The notes under the pieces are model-generated. The model did no database searches. It saw nothing but the letters and a program-made list of their open reading frames with translations, and was not told the origin of the DNA. From Reticulitermes lucifugus (taxonomy: Eukaryota > Arthropoda > Insecta > Blattodea > Rhinotermitidae), in contig JAKCWW010000368.1 in NCBI GenBank assembly GCA_026260175.1, positions 45,723-99,618 on the forward strand: a stretch of 53,896 nucleotides of DNA, in the 5' to 3' direction. Of this stretch, positions 1-11,700 are shown one piece after another. The position numbers and the translations under genes are program-made. Each line of letters opens with the position of its first letter. Within the stretch, counting starts at the first letter, position 1.

Positions 1-402
1 TCGGCCAGATCTAGGCTGGTCCTCACATGACATTTCACCCCCTTTGAAACGTGAATACCACTCGTACACTCGAGTCTTACTTAAAGCTTCTTCCTTAAAA
101 GCTTCTTGCAACATTAAAACCCTAACAGCAACAAAACTTCACGCACACTCTTTGTTTTTTATTATCAGCCATCATAAAAATCGCCGAACTTCTTAGCAGG
201 CACTTAGAAAAAAAGCCACAACAACAATACCGGTCAACCTAGATTGACGCCACGCAGCAGATTGCTAGAGCACAGATTACTACTAGTAATTGAGAGTACT
301 AGAGTATTGTGCTGACTCGCAACACCTAGCGGCGCATCGCGCAACTACTTCCAGTTCACGCGCCACATTTACATTCCGGTTATTTTTGGGTCTCCCTTTG
401 TA
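1..402 (-). mobile_element. Mariner-like element, 5' part with start of transposase, cut by window edge
   Basis: On the minus strand the first about 100 bases encode VYEWYSRFKGGEMSCEDQPR, the second helix-turn-helix region of a mauritiana-type mariner transposase. A plausible start codon lies at 172 (MADNKKQ). Between them are a deletion, a stop and a frame shift, so it is a relic. The segment up to about 402 is its 5' non-coding part, ending near a reverse-strand terminus beginning TACAAAGGGAGACCC. The C-terminal part lies outside the window. Confidence 0.75.
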
Positions 403-647
403 CTTTTAGTAGGACAATTCATCTGTATTTACATAAAATTGAGTGAGGTTACTGCAGATTGTTTTACGATGAATGGATAATCAGTAGAAGACTGGTCATA
501 AGGTGATTCTTATCTGTGGAGAAACCTTAAACAGAAAGTTTTCAGAAACCACCCCCCTGTTTAGGTGGATTTACAGACAGAAATTCAGAATGTTGTGGAA
601 ATTCCAGAAAATGAACTTAAGCGCGTATCACTGAATTTAGTACATCA

Positions 648-842
648 GTGTGAAATGTGAAGAAGTGGAATGGGGAGGCATGGACTGGATGGATCTGGTT
701 CAGGATAGGGGCAGGTGGTGGGTGCTTGTGAATGTGGTAATGAATCTTTGGGTTCCAAAAAATATGGGGAATTTCTTGACTGGCTCAAAACTTTTTAGCT
801 TCTCCAGAAGAACTCTGCTCCATGGAGTTAGTTAGTTAATTA
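648..842 (+). mobile_element. LINE 3' end, copy 1 (C-terminal coding tail plus TTAG repeats)
   Basis: The stretch encodes GGMDWMDLVQDRGRWWVLVN, the C-terminal tail of a non-LTR retrotransposon ORF2, followed by a tail of TTAG/TTAA repeats at about 827-842. The same tail occurs at 10565, 18975 and 20695. It is 5'-truncated, as is usual for LINE copies. Confidence 0.75.
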
Positions 843-2550
843 GTGTGAAATGTGACCCATGGTGGCAGGACCCCATGTAAGGTAGTTATACTGAAAACTT
901 TTTTGGGAGTGGATGAAATCTCAGTGATCAATTTTACAATTCATCAGACGTTGAACACTCTCCACCATCTCACAGTACAAACAGGTGGTAGTAGGGCTGT
1001 GCACAAAGGAATTAACATTTTTGTGTGTTCCTTCTCACAGTCAAAACAATTTAAGTAAGAGATTTGTTCCACTTTTTGCTTGTAACTTACTAAATCCTTG
1101 TCATGTGGACTGTCAGGTGCTTATTAAGTTATTTAGCAGTGCTGTATCAACTGTAGAGCTTTTGATTCATTGAATGCTGAATTGTGAGAGGTGAAAGAGT
1201 GGTTATGACGTACATGAAGGTATGGTCAGAGGGTCTAGCTGGAGGGACTGTGGAGAATCACAAAACAACGAAGGAGTTGTGAGCAGAATTTATAAAGTCT
1301 TCTTACAGACTGGAAAAAGTATAAACATTGCTGTTGCTGTTGGACTGTTCTTATTACATGTAATTGTGTATGCCAACATAAAGATTACTTTTTTTAATAT
1401 AAAATGGCGAAAAAAATATTTTGTGTACTACAAACATCTATGCAGAAAAATAAGCATTTAATAATTTTGTAATACATTATTATTGTGTACTCTAGTTTAA
1501 TTAAACAGTATAACCAACCAGGTACACTGTATGCAAATAATTTAGTATTTGTATGAACTGTACGTTGTTGCTTGTATTGTTGTATTCAGTGCATGTACTA
1601 GTTTACCAGTCTGTGTTTTCTCCATATTATAGCGATGATACGACAATCAAGCATTTGGTTTTCCCCAAGCGGGATGAGAATTGTCATAGCCACTGTTGGT
1701 TTCTCCTGTAGTTTGACGAAGGTGCTTGTTTGCATTTTCCCAAACCAGAACTCTTAAATCCTCCCTCTAACTTCACTAGTTCCTGCATCTGCCATGTTAT
1801 TACTAATTGTAATAATAATAGGGTATTGGGTTTGACTGCAGTGGCATAACTTTAATACACAGTTTCATGAAAATCGGTCACCTGGATCCAAATTTAAAAC
1901 GAACACACACACACACACACACACAGACGGACAGAATGGCCAGTGCACCAGGCAGGATTCCAAGTGGATACTCTTCCAAAATCTATCAGATGTGTCTACA
2001 CTGAGCCAACTTGCTCATTGAGAATTTTAGGGGACCCAAGCGTTGTCGGCCATATGTTGCACTAGTGAAATGGTGGAGATGGTTGAAAATTGAATTTTTT
2101 TTTTTACATTGATGTTGTTACTCCAAGTTAAAAGTCCACTTGCTAGTCACGTAGCACAGGAGGATTGGTAAAGGTTAGTACTAAATGAAAAGAAGTAACC
2201 AAGGAATCAGATTGAACTGCTGATAAATTGATTGAACCAATGATGCAAGTTTTAGGTCTTCTCAGATCAGGTGTTTTCTGTGTTCAGAAGCAAGTTTTTG
2301 CAGTTTGTTACAAGCTGTCACAATCAAGCAAAATATTCTTTTTCTACTCTTGCTGCTTCATATGTTGGGCATCAATTTACCATGTATATTACTGAAGTTT
2401 GTAAGAAACAGCATGGCATGTGTTGCACATCCTGTAGGATACCAGTCTTTGCCATAATATTGCTGTGTAGTCGCAATGTGATACACTGACACAAAATAGT
2501 ACAGTGATTACAACAGCACAGAATTGTTTAGTTTGTAATGTTTGTTTCAG
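843..2550. other. Upstream intron of SUOX, mostly featureless
   Basis: AT-rich sequence with no exon I can support and no haem-binding HPGG motif of a cytochrome b5 domain. It is presumed to be part of the intron before exon a. It contains a CA microsatellite at 1903-1924 preceded by TTTCATGAAAATCGGTC, a short phrase common at ends of insect repeats. Confidence 0.6.
1903..1924. repeat. (AC)n microsatellite
   Basis: Eleven uninterrupted AC units inside the intron upstream of exon a. Confidence 0.95.
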
Positions 2551-2710
2551 GTAATTTGAAGGAAGAGGAATCTGCACATATTCTTTCAAACATGGAAGAT
2601 CCATATGAGTTTGAACCAACGAGACATCCAGCTCTGAGGCCAGCTTCCATAAAGCCTTTCAATGCGGAACCACCGTTACATTTTCTGGCAGACAGCTTTG
2701 TTACTCCTTC
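2551..2710 (+). CDS. SUOX: SUOX exon a (linker and start of Moco domain)
   Basis: The acceptor tttgtttcag ends at 2550. The first two bases complete a split codon from an upstream exon. The reading contains [15 protein letters not shown] and KPFNAEPP, the conserved entry into the molybdenum domain. The donor is gtaggt at 2711. The alternative donor four bases later would put an in-frame TAG in the exon, and only 2710 matches the phase of the next exon (Ser split tc|t). Confidence 0.95.
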
Positions 2711-5700
2711 GTAGGTACACTTGTATAACACATGCACACAATTCTGCATGTATGTAAGATCAAGGATGAATTTCAGATGGATGAAGTGAATAGTGAATTG
2801 AAAGGAATCATTTGTATGCATGTGTGTGCATGTGCTTATGTCTTCTAAGGTAAAGCAATCCCTGTAAAGGCCCTTAGGGTTCCAGGAGGTTGAGGCTCCC
2901 AGATTTCAAGACAATTGGCACATGAGTGTGGTAACGTTGTCAGCCCTATGTGCTGCCCCCCCNAGGAAATATTTCTGGTACTCATTTCTGTTAGAGGCTG
3001 AGTGGACCCCAGGGCCACAGGATTATGTAAATGAAAAATTCCAATGACACCTTCGGGAATTGATCTGCGACCTTCCGGCTTATAGCGCAGTGCCTCAACC
3101 AACTGTGCCACCGTGAGCCTCATGCTTATGTGTTCTGCCCATCCATTTTCATACATAGTTGTGCAGTGGAGAATATGATATCCATTCTTACCCACTTGTT
3201 CATCAATAATAATAATAATGAACTTAGTAATAACAAGAGTTGTCAATAACTGCTGCAGTTATTATTACCCTCAACACAGAATGTGTATTCTGAGTTGTGG
3301 TAGCTAATCATTAATTAAGTTGCATTTGGGGAGGCAACCAGTGTGAATTCTGACCAAGGCACTAACTGCCTTGGTTAAAATTGTCCTTGCGAACAAATGC
3401 CAGGATGGTGACCAGTGTGGGGACAATGTCACTGCATCATTTCAGAGGACCACATCATGGCAGTGTAATGATTACATCTGGTGTGGATGAAATATGTTGG
3501 TATCAAAGTTTAGGTGAACTTAAAGTTTAGTTTTTACGGGTTGTTTTGATGTATTTAATGTGTTGAGAGACATGTATAATCAGTCCACTTGAGTGAGATC
3601 TTTATCAACCAAACAATCAGGATAGTAGTTTGAATTGGTCCATCATATTTTTGTCCTTAGTTCTGTCTGGTTCAGCTTAAATAACATTTGTTAAATGTTA
3701 ATTGTTAATATTTTACAGTGACCTGTTCTATGTACGCAACCACCTACCCGTGCCAGAAGTGGATCCTGAAACATACAGCTTGGAAATAACTGGCATTGGT
3801 GTGAAAACCATCTCTCTGTCACTTCATGATCTCAAAACTAAATTTCCTAAACATACAGTGACAGCTGCCGTGCAGTGTGCTGGCAACCGCAGAAGTGAAA
3901 TGAGCAAGGTAGCAGAGTTACAGTATTACAACTTTGAGCTGAACTTTACATACTATAATGTCCAGCTGAATTTTAAACTTTTCTGGCGCTTGATAAAAAT
4001 TTTCTTAGTTTCAGACTGAGAAACTAATTAAATGACAACATAACACTGTGTCTTCTGTGTGTCAACACTAGAAATGATGCTGTGTGAGTCCAGTACAGTT
4101 CACAAGCCCTGAGCATATTTCCCTGTGATGTAGTTTAATATTATCCTACCACCTCTTTGGTTTTTGTAGTGGGCACTTTCCAGTGTGGTTTTCCACAAAA
4201 TTGGTGATGTATTTCTTATCTGTCACTTCCAAGTTACATGTTCAGCTCACCATACCTTTCTTAATGCACCTGCCATAAGAATAGTGGGTGAGCTAATAAA
4301 AATAATGAAGTGCTCCTTTTCCAACATTTTTTGTCCCCAGCTGTGTAATGTTGTTTATTCCAAAATGGATGAATTAACTTGTATTCTTGTCTCATGTGTC
4401 AGAAACAATGTTGGAAATGTGTACTTCATTTTCGAGTACACATATTCTCCAAACTTTTTTTTTTGTGGTTCTACATCTGCAGTGTAACCTCAATATGATA
4501 AATTATAAAACCCATAAAAATGTAAATTGAAAAGTACCTGTAATACTCCAAAAGAGTAGAAATACATAATTTTCCAAGTCCATCTAAGTTCTGATTATGT
4601 GTGGTACAAGATTTAAAATAGTGTATAACAGTATTTATTCTTTTTGGTGCATTCACATTGAAAAGTTGCAAAAGTGAGCATTAACTTTGTTATGCCTGTG
4701 TGTCTGCATGAAACAAATGAAGAACTGCGGCAATGTTTTAAATGAAATTTGATGTTTTATTAATGTTTATTAACATTTTAGTTAAGGTTATAAACAGAAA
4801 GTAACAGAACTTTGCATGAAGATGAACATGTGTGTCTGCATGAAGCTTGTGCATAATTTGCTAAATATTTATCAGAACAAAACTTGCAGTGAACAGAAGT
4901 TGTAGAGAAAAGTTAAATGCACATATTATGCCCAGTATAGTCTACTTTTTTGTAAGTGTTATGGTTTTTGAGATAATAAAAAGAAATGAATTTTATATTG
5001 TCTAGGGACAATAACAATGTAAAAGTGCTAGAATTAGTAGCAAAAGTACTAAAAAGAGAAGCTCTAGTTTTATACAAGATATTTCCATGTATGTGACATC
5101 AAGAAATTGACTCTGCTAATATAATTAAGTTCTTGTTACAAGTTACATTCATTCTGTCACAGTTACACTTGGGGACAGGTGAAGACTGTCATAATATGTG
5201 TGTCTGTTTGTGTCCCTGAAAAGGTGGTTGTGTTTCAGATTTTGAATTGAATATGTTTTGTATATAAGTTCTTACACTGCTCTATCTGCAGTGTCAGTTC
5301 AGGACTCGCATAGGTAGGAATCCCAAATTTATTTTTGCATTTGGCCTAGAAATGCCTTAAACTGGCCCTAATATTACTGTACATTGAATGTACTGCAAGC
5401 TTAATCTGTCCTGTTTGTATATTACCTTGAAAGCATTTAAAAGTCTCAAGTGACCTGTCCATTAGTAGGGTTGCTTGGTTGAAATTTGAAAACTGGTATC
5501 ACTGACTCATGTAATGTAAACTGTGCAGGTGAAGCCAGTAAAAGGACTCTCCTGGGGACCAGCAGCTATTGGTAATGCAACGTGGTCTGGTGCTCGGTTG
5601 TATGATGTGTTGAAAGCTGCTGGGTTTGAAGATGATCATCCTGGCGTGGAACATATCCAGGTAGTGTGCTCCTTTTTTCATGTGTGTGTGTGTGTGCAGG

Positions 5701-8700
5701 CAGGCATGTATGCCTGTGTGTTCCTAAAATGTGTTGATTGAAAGTATTTTGTCTGAACTTGCTTTCCATAATGTACTCCAAGTCCTGAAGTATAAAAATA
5801 TCTTGCAAATACATTGTAACATGTAAATACCTAATTTACAGTAATGTAAGGAAAATATTTAACCACAATTCCTGTTTATTAAAAATATGTAATAAAGGGA
5901 AGGAACCTGGTGAAGAAAATGAGATTGGAGAAGGGTTGTAGTACACAAAATTCTCAGTGGCATTCTTTGCAGTTTATTGAGCTTTTGGTGGGTGTAAAAT
6001 TCTGTGTACAGTTTGTGTTGTACTTGATTTAGTTTATGTATGGTATTATGTAACGTAGGTTTCATTATGGGTCAGTACATCTGAAAATTGGATGTGCTGA
6101 ATAGTGTTTAGTGAAAAGTTCCAGTATTAAAAAAAAAATTTGTCCAACACATTAGGCACTGATAAACATCACAGGTAAACAGCCATAATCTTCCATAAAC
6201 TTGTGCAAGGAACTCTCATAGAAAGTGTGATCAACATCAGTTCAGCATGTCTTGAGTTCTGAGATGATAGAGCAAAAATTCATTTGTTTGGTTATATTAA
6301 AATTTATGCAAAAAGTGTGTTGGGCATATAACATATGTTTCATTTTTCCCTACAACTTTTATGTGAAACACATTTTTACTCTGATAATACATTCAGGGAG
6401 TTATATGTGGGATATACTCAGTATGTGCACAGAAGTGCATGTATCTCATTATGTAAAGTGCCTGTTATTTTGGTCTGATTTCAAAAAGGGCTGGACATGC
6501 GTGACAGTTTATAGTGAAAGTCTCTTGTATCATTTTAAAATATATTTTCAGTGGTATGTTTGGCACTGATGTTTGCAGGCAGATAAACAAACATCACCTC
6601 TACATAATGCATTCTGTTGTACTCTGTCAGGAACACCTAATATTTTCCAAAATGAGAGTAGCTTTTCAGTATTTAAACTTTCAACACCTACTTTTTCTCA
6701 GATGCTTCCATATCTTCGCAGATTATAGTAATGAACTTCTTGCAGTGTTCAAGTTTAGACTGTTTATGTTTTGTTATTTTGCATTTAAACAGTGGGTAAA
6801 AAAAATAGTTTTATCACCATACAAAGTTTCTCACCAGTATTACTTGTATGTAAAAAGTTCATGTGGGAAGAATCTAATGATAAAAAATATGTAGGAAGTA
6901 AGCTAAATTCTGTGTTTCTGTTTGCAACTTGTAACCGGATTTTAGAACAGTTTCTGAATTGTCATTTGAATGTAGTTTGAGGGTCTGGACACAGATGCAG
7001 CCAACCTACCATACGGAGCATCTATTCCTGTAGAGAAGGCCATGGATCGAAAGGGTGATGTGATTCTGGCCTATGAAATGAATGGAGAACCTCTTTCAAG
7101 AGATCATGGATATCCGGTTCGAGTAATAGCTCCAGGAATAGTTGGGGCCCGTAGTGTGAAGTGGTTAGGTTAGTTGAATACTTAAAATGTGTGGCTTTTG
7201 GTGGCTTTTTAATTGTATGGCAGCTAGAATTTTCTTCTTAACCTCAATAGTGTTGGGTGTTGTAACTCAAGTAATAACACTTTTTACTGTGAATAATGTG
7301 GTGCAATAGGAAGTATTTGACATTCAGTGACTTGCAAACAACTTTCAGTATAAATCTTTCAGCAACCTTACAATTTCTACTGTTTGTTTGCAGTTAAAGG
7401 CGTTTTTAACCCTTTCACTTTTGCACTGCTTATGTATTGGGACTACCTTAAAACCCATACTATTTATAAATGCTGGTGCTACTTCCAGCACAGTGTATGA
7501 AAATGCAAAATGCAAATTTTAAATTTGCAAGTAGAGAATTTAGTGTACTTTTTTACCAGTATATTTTGCCTTAATTCAGACAAAAGAATGTTTCATGTAC
7601 AAAGTAAAATCACATCCTCAGCACTTGCTAGTATGTCAGCCATTTTTTATGATATGGGTGTCTATTTTTCTTGGTTTAGAGCCAGATGTAGAGTGAAGTG
7701 ATATTTATTACACTTTTACAATAGTGTTTACATAATGTTCAGAGTTCTCATGTTATTTTCGCATTTTTCATACAGTTTATTAATGTTCTTAGTGTAGTTT
7801 TTATTGTGTTTTACATAGTTTGTGCTTGTGAGAATAGTGTGGGACACAGTGGCAGGACCAAGTATAAATTTTGGTGACAGTGAAATAATATGTCTTAGAC
7901 AATTACAGCAGTGACAAGATTTGTACCTGCATGATATTTTACTCTAATACAGTGGGAGTGACACTGAAGTACAAAATTGTGCAATACCTGCCCATACAGT
8001 GGCACTGATGATGATGATATGAATGATAGGTTTTGTTGCAGCAGTGGATAAAAAATTACATACCCCAGAAAGTAACAACACTAAAGAGTACAAATTTATG
8101 TCAATCTATACAAAATTACATGCCCTTTCATGTAGTTTTTGTGACCAGTGGATTATGTTAATGAGGAAAATTTTATGGGTACTCAAAATGAAACTTACAT
8201 TTTTTTAATTTTCATTTGTCTTCAAAAATTTATTATATGTGAAATTTTAGGATTAGAAGTGTTATGTATTTTTTCATAATCTGCAGGAATTGCTACATCA
8301 ATCTGATTTTTTTAAGTTTCTGGGTGCTAAATCGTGTCTTCTTTATGAATTTTAAGAAACATTGCTGTAACTAGCCCAAATTGAGCATGGGTGTTTTAGC
8401 ATATACCAAGAAATGTACTTCAGAAACTAATATCACTAGAGAGACCAAATATGTGTCAGCCTGTACAAAATTAATTGCGCCTTCTTGTAGTTGTTGTGAC
8501 CAGTGGATTGTATAGATGAGGAAAATTTTACTAGGCTTCAGAATTGAACTTTTATTTTTTAAATTTTCGTTTGTTGTTACATTATTTTTGCATGTGAAAT
8601 TTTAGGATTAGAACTGTTGTGTATGTTTTTCATAATCTGCAGGAGTTACTACATTAATGTGTTTATTTAACTTGGGTATTTTGACAAATAGCACGGAAAT

Positions 8701-11700
8701 AGTGTGGGAGCGAAAAGGTTAAGGATGTCTCTGGTTTGAGTCTCAGTTCATATAGTGACAATCCACTCGGAGAAGTTTGTAGTCTTCCTCAGTCCACGCA
8801 GCAAATTTCAGGATAGTACTGGTACATACCTGCATACAGGTCATCACCATTAATTCATCATTGTTTGCAGCTTATGCCGCCATTTCTCTTTCAGTGTTGT
8901 ATAACTACTGCAATTTGCACATCATCATTAAACACTCCAAGAAACATTTTACAAATAGAAACAAGATAATTGGCAACATATGTGTTGTTTAAAATTTTAT
9001 TTTATTACATACTGTCCATCCCTCATGTCATGGTGTGTTGATCACTGGCTGCACCAAAACACATTTCAAGTCTGTCTTTTTGAGTGTCATATCTACTAAT
9101 GTCTGCAGTGGTATATAATGTTTTCCATGATGAACCTGTCACTGTTGTGATGGACAACTACCGTTCCACAGTAGGCATAAGTTGTGATAGTCATTGGCTC
9201 AGACCACTGGCCTTCCAGAAAAAAGAAAAAGATACGTATGTGAATGGAAAAAGTAAAGCGAATTTGTCTGTAGAGGCGCTGCAATCAATGCACTGTGAAC
9301 TGTAGCATTTTTCTCAATAACTACATACTCGGAATTGTCACAATGAGTCAGTGTCAGGTTTAGTTATTGTTGAGTTTGTTTACAAATGTTCTTTAAAGAT
9401 GGTGGAACTGCGTTCGAATTCCACCGTTGCAGGACAGCAAGCTGCAAACCATTTTTTGTGATCAGAAGGCATTAAACACCTGCAAGTTGTAGGAGAAGCT
9501 GGTGATTCGCAACAAGTGCAGAGATTCGCTGTCCGAGGGGGTTCTTTTGATCCATGATAATGTGCGTCCACATTCTGTGGCAGCTACTGGTGAAGCAGTT
9601 AGGCAGCTTAAATTTTCTCCCAAAAACCCACCATATAGTCCGGACCTAGCTCCATTGGATTATCACATGTCTGGAACACTAAAAGAAGCCTTGCGTGGAC
9701 GAAGATTTGCCATTGATGATGAAGTTAAGGATGTGGTGCATACGTGGCTTCGATCACAACTGAAAACTTTCTTTGCAGATGGGATCAGAAAGCTTGTGAA
9801 CCTTAATACAATATGCATTGAGAAAAGGGGTGATCATGTTGAGAAATGATACACTCTGCATTTGTCACAGATTGTTGTACACGAATTAATTAATAAATTC
9901 ACTTTACTTTTTGTCTCTGCCTCGTATTAAAAAAATTATTAGTATTACTCCCGTGACTTTTTTCTGCGGATTGGAAGGGGTGGTCATAAAACACAAAAAG
10001 AGTTGCTGGGTGTGATTTTCAACATAGAGGTATCATTTTTGTTCAAGATTTTAGATTGCGACTAAGATGGGTTTTTAAGATAACAAGTAGTTGCAGCAAC
10101 ACTTGCAGAAAATGTATAAAAGGGGCAGTAAAAGTCTGTATTTAGTAAACAAATAAATGTCCTAGAAGTACAACAATTTTCGTTATATAGCACCACAATG
10201 CTGTTAAGAAATAATTTGCTTAACCCTTTAAAGACAAAACGTATCTGTTTTATGTAAGGACTCAGTACAGACCGCGTGGTAAACCTTTCCACCTCAGTTA
10301 CACAAAAACTAATCTGTTAATGTTGTATAAAGCAATAGTCACTGTTTTTTTCTGAGATCCATACAAAACACATAAAAGCAATGTGAGCACCATGTAGAAT
10401 TTTTGAATGTTAAATCTGACGGTACGTAGAGTAACCGCTAGGCTTTGAAAGTTTAATATCTGTGCCTACTGGAAAGAAACGGGGGCGTTACATGAGTAAA
10501 TGCAGTAAGTTAGATTTACTGGGTGTATAGGAGGTCAAATGCCACAGGAGTGGGCATTGAACTGTTAGGTGATCATTTTTGAAAGGAAAAGGAAATAGCT
10601 TGAGATGGGATGATAATATTAAAATGGATCAAAAATAAGTACATTTGATGGTGTGGAGTTGATGTATCTGGTTTAAGATACAGACCAGTAGCAGCCTGTT
10701 ATGAACACAGTAATGAGACTTAAGGTATTGTAAAAGATGGGGCATTTCTGGACAAGGCGAGCAGTTGTTAGCTTCTCAAGAAGGGCTCCACTCCATGGAG
10801 TTAGTTGATTTGTTCATTTAATGTAATTTGAGAGAATAAAGAAATGTTCCTTGCAGGAAGGATTGTGGTGACTGGTGCGAATTCTTCAAACTGACACCCT
10901 TAACAACTCCAATGCAATGTGATGGAGTGAGGAAATGTTACTTGCAGGAAGGATTGTAGTATCTGAAGAAGAGAGTACATCACATTGGCAGCGTAATGAC
11001 TACAAAGGCTTCTCTCCAAGTGTGGACTGGGACACAGTAGATTTTACAAAATCTCCGGCAATTCAAGAACTTCCTGTTACATCAGCTATCTGCAGCCCAG
11101 TTCATGGTGACTCTGTCAGTCTCACACCCGAGGGCAAGATGGTTGTTAGAGGTGAACCAAGATCAATTATTGTACATATATTTACAGATTGGGATACAGG
11201 CTGAAGAAATTAAGTTTGGTGATTCACTGTGAAGTAATTCAAGCAATGGGAGAATGCTGCATTCAGAGAGTGGTCTGCATTTAGAATAAGAAAGAACAGT
11301 AATTGAGTATGTGTTATGTCTGAGAGACAGAATGGCCCCTCATGTTGTCATTTGTGAATCAGTATATTGGTAATCATCAATGCTGATTTCACCATACAGG
11401 ACAACTACTGATTTAATCTGTATTTGAGGGAAAGTGTAAAAGGGAATTAGGATATATTAGATTAGGCATACATAGCAGGTTGTAGGTTTTAAAAAAACAT
11501 TTTATTGATTTATGAATGAGTGCTGTTGGTTGAAATTGGAATAGACATGATACTTAGTAAACTTTACGTTGTATTGACCATGCATCTTATTACAGTTGAA
11601 ATTTATTTTACTTTACCAACTTATGCATAATATCTTACAATAGTATCAATTTACCCCTATACATATTTCAGCTTGTTAATAGCCATCCTCAGGGGGTCAC

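Noticed and set aside
2711-2714. Alternative donor at 2715 for SUOX exon a
   Set aside because: It would include TAG in frame and break the phase with exon b.
5661-5700. Alternative acceptor after the TG run, CAG at about 5697-5699
   Set aside because: Only about 38 nt from the donor, too short for a usual intron, and the family reading continues at 6976.
10219-10240. piggyBac-type end TTAACCCTTT
   Set aside because: No matching opposite end near by.
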